From contig JAEUMP010000004.1 of NCBI GenBank assembly GCA_016791445.1, positions 1-47,031 on the forward strand: a stretch of DNA of 47,031 nt. Reading direction: 5' to 3'. Position numbers and translations under genes: made by a program. Source of the stretch: Hyphomonadaceae bacterium (GTDB lineage: Bacteria; Pseudomonadota; Alphaproteobacteria; Caulobacterales; Aquidulcibacteraceae). The notes beneath the pieces are model-generated. The model made no database searches and had not been told where the DNA came from. It saw nothing but the letters and a program-made list of their open reading frames with translations. Positions 15,982 through 24,371 of this stretch are shown here, piece by piece; within the stretch, counting starts at the first letter, position 1, and each line of letters opens with the position of its first letter.

Positions 15982-17436
15982 ATGACCAAGCTTTCCCGTC
16001 GCGAGGCGCTTTTCGGTCTGGCCGGTCTGGGCGCCGCCGCACTGGCGCCCGGCATCGCCGGCGCGCAATCCGCTCCCGCCTGGACGCTCGGCTACGCCAA
16101 CGCGCCGGCGGGGGGCTATGGCCCCGAACGCCTGCGGCTCATCCACGGCGCCGCGCCGCGCGGACTCGCCGGCGCGCTCTATCGCAACGGCCCGGCGTGG
16201 TTCCGCTATCCCGACAGCGCGGTCACGCACTGGTTCGATGGCGACGGCCTTATCCGCCGCTTCGCCTTCGAGGACGGCGCGGTGCGCCATACCGCGCGCT
16301 TCGTCGACACCAACAAGCGCAAGGTCGAACAGGCCGCAAACGGCGTGGTGATGGCGGGCTTCGGCACGCCGGGACGTGCGGACGCCGTCGTCGCTCACGC
16401 TGACAGCACCAACGCCGCGAACACGGCGGTGCTGCCGGTGAACGGCCAGATCTGGGCGCTATGGGAAGCGGGCTCGCCCATCGCGGTCGACGCGACGAGC
16501 CTCGAGACGGCGGGGCTCAAGACGCTGCGCGCCGATCTCGCGCACATGCCGTTCCTCGCGCATCCGAAGGTCGAACCGTCCGGGCGCATCTGGAATCTCG
16601 GCGTCGCGGGCAGCCGCGCGATCGTGTGGCGTCTGTCTGCGGAGGGCGCCGTCGAACACGCGCAGGTCATCGACCTGCCGCGCGCGGACTATGTGCACGA
16701 CTGGGCGATGACCGAACGCCATCTGCTCGTCCTGCTGCAACCATGGACGATGGGCGAAGGTCGTCCGCCCTTCGTCGACAAGCTGAAATGGCGCGGCGAT
16801 GCACCGTTCCTCGTGCTCGTGCTGGACAAGGACGATCTCTCGCGGCGACGCGTCTTCGAAGCGCCCGCGATGTCGTTCTTCCACACCGGCGATGCGTGGG
16901 AGGATGGTAGCGGCGCGATTCGCGTCGACTTGTGCGCATCGCCCGATCCGTCGTGGACGATGACGTCGGCGCGCGATGTCCTGCGCGGCGTGCACCGTCG
17001 CGACGTGCATGGCCCTGAACTCGTGGGCCTCACGCTCTATCCGGACGGGCGCACCGAAGTGCAGCGCACGGGCGTGCGGGGCGAGTTTCCGCAGACCGAT
17101 CGCCGTCGCCAGGGCAAACGCCGCGCGCTGACCGCGCTCCTCGCGCAGCCGGCGGCGGATCATCCCGGCGAAACCGCCGTGACGCTCTGGGACTGGGAGC
17201 GGGGGCGTGGCGAGAGCTACGACTTCGGGACCCACCACATGGTCGAGGAAATGCTGATGGTACCGTACGGCCCCGAAGAGCGCGATTGCTGGCTCGTCGG
17301 CACGAGCCTGAACCTGAAGGCGCGCGCCACGGAGCTGCACGTCCTGGACGCCCGGCGTCTGTCGCGCGGGCCGGTGGCGAGCTGGCGGAGCGCCCACGCC
17401 GCGCCGCTCGGTTTCCACGGGGCGTTCGTCCGCTGA
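15982..17436 (+). CDS. Carotenoid oxygenase family protein, Tat-exported
   Basis: This 484-residue non-haem iron enzyme carries a twin-arginine signal (SRREALFGLAG) with an AQ-type cleavage region near residue 32, predicting folded export. All four iron-ligand histidine settings of the family are visible: LAHPKVEPSG, VHDWAMTERH, FFHTGDAWE and GFHGAFV (His479). Such enzymes cleave carotenoid, apocarotenoid or stilbene double bonds with oxygen. ATG 15982 places the Arg pair correctly; GTG 15973, overlapping the upstream stop, is an alternative. Export is unusual for this family and suggests an external or periplasmic substrate. Confidence 0.92.
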   Translation: MTKLSRREALFGLAGLGAAALAPGIAGAQSAPAWTLGYANAPAGGYGPERLRLIHGAAPRGLAGALYRNGPAWFRYPDSAVTHWFDGDGLIRRFAFEDGAVRHTARFVDTNKRKVEQAANGVVMAGFGTPGRADAVVAHADSTNAANTAVLPVNGQIWALWEAGSPIAVDATSLETAGLKTLRADLAHMPFLAHPKVEPSGRIWNLGVAGSRAIVWRLSAEGAVEHAQVIDLPRADYVHDWAMTERHLLVLLQPWTMGEGRPPFVDKLKWRGDAPFLVLVLDKDDLSRRRVFEAPAMSFFHTGDAWEDGSGAIRVDLCASPDPSWTMTSARDVLRGVHRRDVHGPELVGLTLYPDGRTEVQRTGVRGEFPQTDRRRQGKRRALTALLAQPAADHPGETAVTLWDWERGRGESYDFGTHHMVEEMLMVPYGPEERDCWLVGTSLNLKARATELHVLDARRLSRGPVASWRSAHAAPLGFHGAFVR

Positions 17437-17859
17437 ATACGCCAGAGGGGCGTCGTTTCAATGCCATAATGCATGGCTAACATGCGTTTGCGGGACGGGC
17501 GTTGTCCAACTTTGGACATGCCCGACCGCTGATGTTGCAAAAATATTGCTCATCTGGAGCAAAGACAGTTCGATGAACACGTTCAATGAACATGGTCGAC
17601 CTGTGACGGCGCAACAGACGTGCGCGTCGAGGGTGACCCGTTTTTCAACGGGCGCCTGCGACGAAAACGGCGAGTTGGAGGTCATTTCAAGAAGGCGGTT
17701 GCACTCCGGCGATGAAACCATCATCTGCCGCGTCTCGTTGGTCGTGAGCGGCAAGGCGCTTCGATCGTCTGGGTTTGGGGCTGAAGCCAGCGCAGGGGCT
17801 TTCCTGCGCGCTTCTGCGAAACCGCGATGCATGCGCGGCATGCACGGAGGACTGGAACA
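17437..17859. other. Gene-free region (423 bp) with operator-like palindromes
   Basis: No convincing gene lies here. After the carotenoid oxygenase stop there is a weak hairpin ACGCC-N5-GGCGT (17439-17453). A perfect 7-bp-armed palindrome TGTCCAA-CT-TTGGACA spans 17503-17518, and TTGCTC-N5-GAGCAA spans 17546-17562. The sequence around 17520-17600 is unusually AT-rich for this genome. A plus-strand open frame (17546-17902) has no family resemblance and is better explained as chance. The features fit a regulated promoter for the small protein at 17860. Confidence 0.5.
17503..17518. promoter_or_regulatory. Candidate operator palindrome
   Basis: TGTCCAA (17503-17509) and TTGGACA (17512-17518) are perfect 7-bp arms around a 2-bp centre. 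The 16-bp length suits a dimeric repressor or activator. It is 340 bp from the next start codon, so a link to the gene at 17860 is only a guess. Confidence 0.4.
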
Positions 17860-18087
17860 ATGGACACCGACTTCTGCAACGTCGATGGCGCGCGGCGCCT
17901 GAAGCAGCGGATCGAAGAGTACTGGAAGGACAAGGGCTACAACGTCGACGTGAAGCTCGTCGAAGCCCCCTTCGTCGCCGCCATGCGCTCGGCGCGGACC
18001 GATGTCCGCAGCGACATGGTCAACGGCTTCCCGCGCAAGTCGCGCTCGGAAAACGACAACAGCTCGCGGTTCCGCGACAACGGCTAA
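17860..18087 (+). CDS. Small conserved hypothetical protein
   Basis: A 75-residue cytoplasmic protein starts at ATG 17860 after a CGGAGG ribosome site. It has an amphipathic helix (LKQRIEEYWKDKGY), a beta segment (VDVKLVEAPF), then AMRSARTDVRSDMVNGFPRK and a polar tail. I recall similar short proteins in alphaproteobacteria, without assigned function. The stop codon overlaps the stop of the convergent phosphatase gene. The long AT-rich leader upstream suggests that expression is controlled. Confidence 0.75.
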   Translation: MDTDFCNVDGARRLKQRIEEYWKDKGYNVDVKLVEAPFVAAMRSARTDVRSDMVNGFPRKSRSENDNSSRFRDNG

Positions 18088-18758
18088 AGGAGCCGCCGCA
18101 CCGCTGCGGCGAGATCCCGGTAATCGGAGATGAGGGCGTCGGCGCCGAGCGCGTCGACGCCCTCTTCGCAATAGCCGAACGTCACCGCCACCACGGGCGC
18201 CCCGGCGGCCCTGGCGGTCCCCACATCGGCGGCGCTGTCGCCCACCATCACGGCGCGTCCGGGCATACCGCCGGCCGCCGCCACTGCGGCAAGAAAATGC
18301 CCCGCATCGGGTTTGCGCGCCTGAACCGCGTCCGCGCCCACGATCGCGGCGAACCGGGCGCTGAGACCCACCGCATCCAGCAGCATCTGCGACAGCCCCG
18401 TACGTTTGTTGGTGCAGACCGAAAGGCGCGCGCCCGCGGCGCTCAATGCGTCGAGGGTCGCCTCGACGTACGGGAAGGGCCGGCTCTCGCGGGCGATGTC
18501 GGCGGCGTAGACCTCCACGAATCGCTCCGTAAGGCTGTCGAGTTTGCGTGCGTCGAAGACCACCCCGGCGCGCCCCGCCGCGCGCTCGATCAGCACCCGC
18601 GCGCCCTGACCGACGAGAAGCCGCACCGTATCCGCAGGGGGTGTGGGCAAACCCTCATCCGCCATCACCACCGCAAGCGCGCGGTAGAGATCGGGCGCGG
18701 TGTCGACCAGCGTGCCGTCCAGATCGAAAACGATGGTCGCGCCGTCGAGGTCACGCAT
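18084..18758 (-). CDS. gph: Phosphoglycolate phosphatase-like HAD hydrolase
   Basis: This 224-residue HAD-superfamily phosphatase has motif I DLDGTLVDT with nucleophile Asp12 and Asp14, motif II VCTNK, the KPDAGHFL lysine motif III and motif IV VGDSAADVGTA. The helical cap follows motif I. The best family match is phosphoglycolate phosphatase, which clears 2-phosphoglycolate from oxygenase activity or DNA repair. ATG 18758 is chosen for its GGGAG site and fit to the family start; the frame is open to 18839. Confidence 0.88.
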   Translation of the reverse strand: MRDLDGATIVFDLDGTLVDTAPDLYRALAVVMADEGLPTPPADTVRLLVGQGARVLIERAAGRAGVVFDARKLDSLTERFVEVYAADIARESRPFPYVEATLDALSAAGARLSVCTNKRTGLSQMLLDAVGLSARFAAIVGADAVQARKPDAGHFLAAVAAAGGMPGRAVMVGDSAADVGTARAAGAPVVAVTFGYCEEGVDALGADALISDYRDLAAAVRRLL

Positions 18759-18935
18759 GGCCTGCTCCCGCCGCACACCGGCGCCGCCGGGTCTTAGCCA
18801 TGCGCCGCGCGCGGCGGAAGGGCGCGACACGTCGTCCACTGTCTTTGCGGAAATTGATCTGCCTCAAGCCATCGTGCGCGTGACGCGCTTGCTCTGGGCG
18901 TGCACAGGCACGAGCGCCGCACATGGAGACGCCGG

Positions 18936-20207
18936 ATGATCCCGCAGGATATCGCTGACGCCATCGTCGATCCCAAGGCCTACGCCGATCAGGCGCGCAT
19001 CGACGGCGCCTTCCAGTGGATTCGCGAGAACGCGCCCTTCGGGCAGGCGCAGCCGCAAGGCTTCGATCCCTTCTGGGTGGTGTCGAAGCATGCAGACATC
19101 CTGGAAGTCGAAAGGCAGAGCGATCTCTTCCACAATGGTGATCGGCCCACGACGCTGATGCCGATCGAGATGGAGAAGAAAGTGCGCGCCACGATGGGCG
19201 GTTCGCCGCACCTCGTGCGTTCGCTCGTCCAGATGGACAACCCCGACCACATGAACTACCGGCGTCTGACGCAAGGCTGGTTCCTGCCGCAGAACCTGCG
19301 CTCGCGCGAAGCGCGCATCCGCGAAATCGCCAAGACTTTCGTCGACAAGATGGCCTCGCTCGGCGATCGCTGCGACTTCGCGCGCGACATCTCGTTCCTC
19401 TATCCGCTGCACGTGATCATGGAAGTGATGGGCGTGCCGGAGGCCGACGAGCCGCGCATGCTGAAGCTGACGCAGGAATTGTTCGGCAGCGCCGATCCGG
19501 AGCTGAACCGCAACGCCCGCGCGGTCGCCGATCTCGATGAGGGCCTGAAGGCCATCCAGGAGGTGGTCGGGGATTTCGTCGCCTACTTCAACGCCGTCAC
19601 CGAGGACCGCCGCGCCAATCCGCGCGACGATCTCGCCAGCGTCATCGCCAACGGAAAGATCGACGGCGCGCCGCTCGGCTTCTTCGAGGCCATGTCCTAC
19701 TACATCATCGCCGCGACCGCCGGGCATGACACCACATCCAACACCACCGCCGGCGGCATGTGGGCGCTCGCGGAAAATCCCGACCAGTTCGCGAAGCTGA
19801 AGGCCGATCCATCGCTCATTCCGGGCTTCCTTGAAGAGTCGATCCGCTGGGTGACGCCGGTGAAGCATTTCATGCGCTCGGCCACCGCCGACGCCGAAGT
19901 GCGCGGCCGCAAGGTCGCGAAAGGCGATTGGCTCATGCTCAGCTATCCCTCCGGCAACCGCGACGCCGACGCCTTCGCGCGCCCCTTCGACTTCGACATC
20001 ACGCGCGCGCCGAACAAGCATGTGGCCTTCGGCTACGGCGCCCATGTGTGCCTCGGCCAGCATCTGGGGCGTCTGGAGATGCGCGCTTTGTGGGAAGAGT
20101 TGCTGCCGCGGCTTGAATTCGTGGAACTCGACGGCGAGGCGCGCCTGATGCAGTCGAACTTCGTGTGCGGCCCGAAGTCGGTGCCGATCCGCTACAAGAT
20201 GCACTGA
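18936..20207 (+). CDS. Cytochrome P450
   Basis: This 423-residue soluble bacterial P450 has the oxygen-activating I-helix motif AGHDTT at 262-267, the K-helix ExxR at 301-304 and the haem-binding loop FGYGAHVCLGQ with thiolate Cys372. It would monooxygenate a hydrophobic substrate with two electrons from a redox partner. The likely partner is the rubredoxin gene starting 13 bases downstream, since no ferredoxin gene is present here. ATG 18936 follows a GGAGA site; an upstream in-frame start at 18900 is less likely. The exact CYP family and substrate cannot be assigned by eye. Confidence 0.95.
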   Translation: MIPQDIADAIVDPKAYADQARIDGAFQWIRENAPFGQAQPQGFDPFWVVSKHADILEVERQSDLFHNGDRPTTLMPIEMEKKVRATMGGSPHLVRSLVQMDNPDHMNYRRLTQGWFLPQNLRSREARIREIAKTFVDKMASLGDRCDFARDISFLYPLHVIMEVMGVPEADEPRMLKLTQELFGSADPELNRNARAVADLDEGLKAIQEVVGDFVAYFNAVTEDRRANPRDDLASVIANGKIDGAPLGFFEAMSYYIIAATAGHDTTSNTTAGGMWALAENPDQFAKLKADPSLIPGFLEESIRWVTPVKHFMRSATADAEVRGRKVAKGDWLMLSYPSGNRDADAFARPFDFDITRAPNKHVAFGYGAHVCLGQHLGRLEMRALWEELLPRLEFVELDGEARLMQSNFVCGPKSVPIRYKMH

Positions 20208-20219
20208 GGCGCAAGAGTC

Positions 20220-20402
20220 ATGTCCGAAGCCGAACCCTTCCTCGTCTGGCAGTGCCGCACCTGCGGCTACATCTACGAGGAAGCGCAGGGAGACCCCCTG
20301 GAAGGCCTCGCACCCGGCACGCGCTGGCGCGACGTGCCCGACGACTGGATCTGCCCGTCCTGCGGCACGGCCAAAGGCGAGTTCGACATGGTGGAGATCT
20401 GA
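20220..20402 (+). CDS. Rubredoxin
   Basis: This 60-residue iron protein has the four cysteines of a rubredoxin at 12, 15, 45 and 48 (CRTCG and CPSCG), with the aromatic core residues Trp10, Tyr17, Trp36 and Trp43. It carries one electron at a time. Placement directly after a P450 on the same strand suggests it donates electrons to that enzyme, as rubredoxins do to alkane hydroxylases; no rubredoxin reductase is nearby, although glutathione-reductase-like flavoproteins exist in the window. Confidence 0.95.
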   Translation: MSEAEPFLVWQCRTCGYIYEEAQGDPLEGLAPGTRWRDVPDDWICPSCGTAKGEFDMVEI

Positions 20403-20421
20403 ACCGGGCGCTTCGGGGTGC

Positions 20422-22077
20422 TCAGCAGCGCGTCACGACGCGATACTCCGGCCAGGCGCCGAGCATTCTGTTGCCGCGAACGGCAAAGCCCGTTCCCGAG
20501 CGTTCTCTCGTCGTCGTGCAATTGCGGGCTTCGCGCGCCGCGCGCTCCGCTTCCGCAAGCCCCTCCGCCCATGTCGCGGAGCGCCACGCGCCGCCGACGC
20601 GCTGGAAGGTGTCGGTGCGGGTGAAGGTCTGGTCCTGCATATTGCGCCCCGTCAGGCCCTGACCGAAGGCGTTGGCCAGCGCTTCAAGCCCCGCCATGAA
20701 TCCGGAGCTGTCGTACTGATCCGTCGTCCAGCGCCGTTTCAGATCGTAAGTGCACGAATAGCCTGCGCGCGCCGAAGTGCAGGCCAGCCTCGTGATGTCG
20801 TACTCGCGCGCGGCGGAGGCCAGCGAGGGCAGAAGCGGTGTCGTTTGCATCAGGCCGAATGCGCCGGCCGGTTGGTAGTTGGAATAGCGGAAGTGCTCGG
20901 CGCGGATCGCGGCGATGACGTCGTAGCCGCTGGGGCCTGCGCCCCCGCGAAGCGCACGCAGGCGCGCCGTCTTGTCGGCTTCTGCAGCTGCCTTTGCAGC
21001 GGCGGCGGCAAGCGCAGCAGCGGCCTGACGCTCGCGCTGAGCGCGCGCTTCCGCCTCGCGCCGGATGCGATTGGCTTGCGCGGCCTCGGCCGCTGCGACG
21101 CGCTCCGCCGCGGCCATCGTGTCCGCGCGGGCGGCGAGCGTTTGTGAAAGCGCAGCGACCGCGGGAGAGGATTGCGCGGTTGCGAGCGCTTCCACGATGT
21201 TGCGCACATGCATGCTCTGGACGTTTGGCTTGGCGACATACGCGTCCATCTGCGCTGCAACCGCCGGCGTGTTGCTCTCGATCCACTGCACGGGCGCGAA
21301 GAGGTGCGAGGCGATACGGCCGAGCTTGTTGTCGAACTCGCGACGCAGACGCGGATCGGTGACCGTCGCCGGCGCGGGTATGCCAAAAGCCTCGGCCATC
21401 TGCGCGCATGTCTTCTGCAAGCTGACGACGCGGAAATAGGTGTCGAGGGACGCCTCCGTGAAAGTCGAGACATCGCAGGTGGCGGCTGCAAACGGTTCTG
21501 CGCCCTTGAGCGCGCGCGCGAGCTTGCTCACGCGTGAGCGCCACGCACGGGCATCGCTCATCGGCGTCTCGCGCAGCGCCGTCGCCGGAGCAGCGATGGT
21601 GGTCAGATACTCTGGACGTATCCCAGTGTCGCGGATCGCCTGCGGGCGGCGCGGACGCCGCGCGCCGGGTTGTACCGCGTTCTGACCGGCAAGCCACGCT
21701 GATACTTCGCTGGTGCGGTAGCGGTCGATCTCGTCCGGAAGTTCGCGTCGCTCCATCATCGGACGCTCGCTCACGTCAATGACACGGACGATGGGGCCGA
21801 TCGACCGACAACTTGCGAGTGCGTATCCGAGCGCCTTCATCAACGCGTCCAGTTGGCTGCTCGCGGTCACCACCCCACGCTCGGGTGCGGTCGCGTAGCT
21901 TCGGCGCACGCGGAAGGTGGGGGACGCGCAGTTCGGCGCGCCTGAAACATCCGCAGTCTCGCGCTCCTCGCGCGCGACGTCGCCGCCACGATGACGAATG
22001 GAGATGTCCTGCGCTGCGGCGTCAGTCGCCATAAGCCCGAAAGCGAGCAGGAACGGCATGGTGAGACGAAAGCGCAT
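20422..22077 (-). CDS. Exported protein of unknown function with coiled-coil region
   Basis: This 551-residue protein begins with a cleavable signal peptide ending in DAAAQ (about residue 23). A Cys pair region (NCASPTF, ALASCRS) is followed by a Pro/Arg-rich linker, a helical domain (about 180-320) with CDVST and KTCAQM cysteines, a strongly Ala/Glu/Arg coiled coil (about 330-385), and a C-terminal domain with YDVIAAIRAEHFRYSNYQPA and LACTSARAGYSCTYDL. Even numbers of cysteines suggest disulfides in the periplasm. I do not recognise the family. It is divergent from glmU. Confidence 0.75.
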   Translation of the reverse strand: MRFRLTMPFLLAFGLMATDAAAQDISIRHRGGDVAREERETADVSGAPNCASPTFRVRRSYATAPERGVVTASSQLDALMKALGYALASCRSIGPIVRVIDVSERPMMERRELPDEIDRYRTSEVSAWLAGQNAVQPGARRPRRPQAIRDTGIRPEYLTTIAAPATALRETPMSDARAWRSRVSKLARALKGAEPFAAATCDVSTFTEASLDTYFRVVSLQKTCAQMAEAFGIPAPATVTDPRLRREFDNKLGRIASHLFAPVQWIESNTPAVAAQMDAYVAKPNVQSMHVRNIVEALATAQSSPAVAALSQTLAARADTMAAAERVAAAEAAQANRIRREAEARAQRERQAAAALAAAAAKAAAEADKTARLRALRGGAGPSGYDVIAAIRAEHFRYSNYQPAGAFGLMQTTPLLPSLASAAREYDITRLACTSARAGYSCTYDLKRRWTTDQYDSSGFMAGLEALANAFGQGLTGRNMQDQTFTRTDTFQRVGGAWRSATWAEGLAEAERAAREARNCTTTRERSGTGFAVRGNRMLGAWPEYRVVTRC

Positions 22078-22228
22078 GGACCCCTCCCAAGGCTGTTCCC
22101 GCAGTTAAAGGCGAGCAGGCCTGCGACGTCAAACGGGCGCGGTCAAACGCGAGCCGCCATCGCCACGAAAGGCCTGGCGGTGTAAGAACCGGACGAATCC
22201 TGCGGTCACAGAACGGACGATTTCACCC

Positions 22229-23605
22229 ATGCCCACCTCTCGCGCCGCCGTGATCCTTGCCGCCGGGCAGGGCACGCGCATGAAATCCGCGACGCCCAAG
22301 GTGCTGCACAAGGTCGGCGGCAAGGCGATGGTGGACTGGGCGATCGATTTGGCCGGCGCGCTCGATTGCCAGCGCACGGTGGTGGTCGTCGGCGCGCATT
22401 CGCCGGTGGTGGGTCAGCATGTCGCCGCGCGGCTCGGCGCGAGCGCGGTCGCCGTGCAGGATCCGCCGCAAGGCACCGCGCACGCGGTCCGCGCGGCGGA
22501 GGATGCGCTGGCCGGCTTTGCGGGCGATGTGGTCATTCTCTATGGCGACACGCCGCTGACGCGGCCGGAGTCGGTCTCCAGCCTGTTTCAGGCGCGTGCG
22601 AAGGGCGCCAATCTCGTCGTGCTCGGCTTCGAGGCGGAAGACCCGTTCGGCTATGGCCGTCTCATCCTCGATGACACCGGCGCGCTGGCGCGGATCGTCG
22701 AGGAGAAAGACGCCAGCGAAGACGAGCGCCTGGTGACGCTGTGCAATTCCGGCGTGCTCGTCTGCGATGCAGCGGTGCTCTTTTCGCTGCTCTCCATGGT
22801 GAAGAACGAGAACGCCAAGGGCGAATACTATCTTACCGACATCGTCGGCCTCGCGCGCTCTTCGGGCTTCCGCACGGAGGTGGTGGTCGCCGACGAAGAG
22901 GAGATGATGGGCGTCAATTCGCGTGTCGAACTTGCGGAAGCCGAGCACGAATTCCAGGCGCGTCGCCGTCATCATTTCATGACGCAGGGCGTCACCATGA
23001 TCGATCCGTGGAGCGTCTACTTCAGTCATGACACCGTCATCGGCAGTGACGTGACCATTGAGCCCGGCGTTTTCTTCGGCCCCGGCGTGACGGTGGAGAG
23101 CGGCGCAACCGTGAAAGCGTGGAGCCATCTTGAAGGCGCACATGTGGGCAGTGACGCAAGCATTGGCCCGTTCGTGCGCCTGCGGCCGGGCGCCAAGCTT
23201 TCGGCGAAGGTGAAGATCGGCAATTTCGTCGAGGTGAAGAACGCGACCTTCGGCGAAGCGGCGCAGGCGAGCCATCTGACGTATGTCGGCGATGCGGAAG
23301 TCGGCGCGCGCGCCAATCTCGGCTGCGGCACGATCACCTGCAATTACGATGGTTTCGACAAGTACAAGACCATCATCGGCGAGGACGCCTTCATCGGCTC
23401 CGACACTGCGCTCGTGGCGCCGGTGCGCATCGGCGCGCGCGCGTTCACGGGCTCAGGCTCGGTGATCACCAAGGACGTGCCGGATGACGCGCTCGCGGTG
23501 GCGCGCGGACGGCAGAAGGACATCCCCGGTTGGGCGAAGGCGTTCCGCGAGAAGAAGCTCGCCGAGCGCGCCGCGCGCGGCGGCAAGCGGAAGGAAGCGG
23601 AATGA
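22229..23605 (+). CDS. glmU: Bifunctional UDP-GlcNAc pyrophosphorylase / glucosamine-1-phosphate acetyltransferase
   Basis: This 458-residue enzyme makes UDP-N-acetylglucosamine, the precursor of peptidoglycan and lipopolysaccharide. The uridylyltransferase domain shows the LAAGQGTRMKS loop (residues 10-20) and the PKVLH lysine, then YGDTPLTRPE. The C-terminal left-handed beta-helix shows hexapeptide repeats (IGSDVTIEPGVFFGPGVTVE), RLRPGAKL, the catalytic His in ASHLTYVGDAEVG and CNYDGFDKYKT. Length is normal. Its TGA overlaps the ATG of rpiA. Confidence 0.98.
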   Translation: MPTSRAAVILAAGQGTRMKSATPKVLHKVGGKAMVDWAIDLAGALDCQRTVVVVGAHSPVVGQHVAARLGASAVAVQDPPQGTAHAVRAAEDALAGFAGDVVILYGDTPLTRPESVSSLFQARAKGANLVVLGFEAEDPFGYGRLILDDTGALARIVEEKDASEDERLVTLCNSGVLVCDAAVLFSLLSMVKNENAKGEYYLTDIVGLARSSGFRTEVVVADEEEMMGVNSRVELAEAEHEFQARRRHHFMTQGVTMIDPWSVYFSHDTVIGSDVTIEPGVFFGPGVTVESGATVKAWSHLEGAHVGSDASIGPFVRLRPGAKLSAKVKIGNFVEVKNATFGEAAQASHLTYVGDAEVGARANLGCGTITCNYDGFDKYKTIIGEDAFIGSDTALVAPVRIGARAFTGSGSVITKDVPDDALAVARGRQKDIPGWAKAFREKKLAERAARGGKRKEAE

Positions 23606-24297
23606 GCGCCGACCTCGCCAAGATCAACGCCGCCGCCGCCGCGCTCGACTTCGTCGAAGACGGCATGCTTCTCGGGCTCGGCACCGGCTCGACGGCGGCG
23701 CATTTCGTGCGCTTGCTCGGCGAGCGCGTGAAGAAGGGACTGAACGTGCGCGGCGTGCCGACGTCGGAAGCGACGGACAAGCTCGCGCGGGACGTGGGCG
23801 TGCCGATCGTACCGGTGGACCGCGTGGGTTCGCTCGATCTGGCGGTGGACGGCGCCGATGAAGTCGACGGCGCGTTCCGGCTGATCAAGGGCGGGGGTGC
23901 AGCGCTCCTGCGTGAAAAGATCATCGCCGGTGCGGCCAAGCACTTCGTCGTCATCGCCGATGAGTCCAAGATGGTCGACACGCTTGGCGCATTCCCGCTG
24001 CCGGTGGAAGTCACGGCTTTCGGCTTCACGCTCACCGCCCAGCGCATCTACTCGGCGCTCAAGGCGCACGGCTGTCACGGCACCGAAGCGGGTTTGCGGG
24101 AGCGCGACGGCAAACCCGTCGTGACCGACGGCGGCAATTACATCATCGACTGCAAGTGCGCGGCGATCCCCGACGCCGAAGGCCTCGCCGACGCGCTCAA
24201 GCGCATCACCGGCGTCGTCGAGCACGGCCTCTTCCTCGGTATGGCGCGCACGGTGATCGTCGGGCGCGAAAAGGGCGCGGAAGTCCGCGAGCGTTGA
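23602..24297 (+). CDS. rpiA: Ribose-5-phosphate isomerase A
   Basis: This 231-residue enzyme interconverts ribose-5-phosphate and ribulose-5-phosphate in the pentose phosphate pathway. The GLGTGSTA phosphate loop, DGADEVD with the catalytic Asp, and KGGGAALLREKI with the catalytic Glu and Lys are present, as is VTDGGNYIID near the C-terminus. Start ATG 23602 overlaps the glmU stop. It could consume the ribose-5-phosphate made by the nucleoside operon at 1513-4537, though the two are far apart. Confidence 0.97.
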   Translation: MSADLAKINAAAAALDFVEDGMLLGLGTGSTAAHFVRLLGERVKKGLNVRGVPTSEATDKLARDVGVPIVPVDRVGSLDLAVDGADEVDGAFRLIKGGGAALLREKIIAGAAKHFVVIADESKMVDTLGAFPLPVEVTAFGFTLTAQRIYSALKAHGCHGTEAGLRERDGKPVVTDGGNYIIDCKCAAIPDAEGLADALKRITGVVEHGLFLGMARTVIVGREKGAEVRER

Positions 24298-24371
24298 GAG
24301 CGCCCGGGAATGGGTCGCCGTCCCGCGATCCCGTCAACATTCCGTTATCGATCGGGCGCGATCCTGCCGCC

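Noticed and set aside
17546-17902. 118-codon plus-strand frame in the gene-free region
   Set aside because: No family resemblance, mixed codon bias, and it runs into the start of the well-supported small gene at 17860 in another frame.
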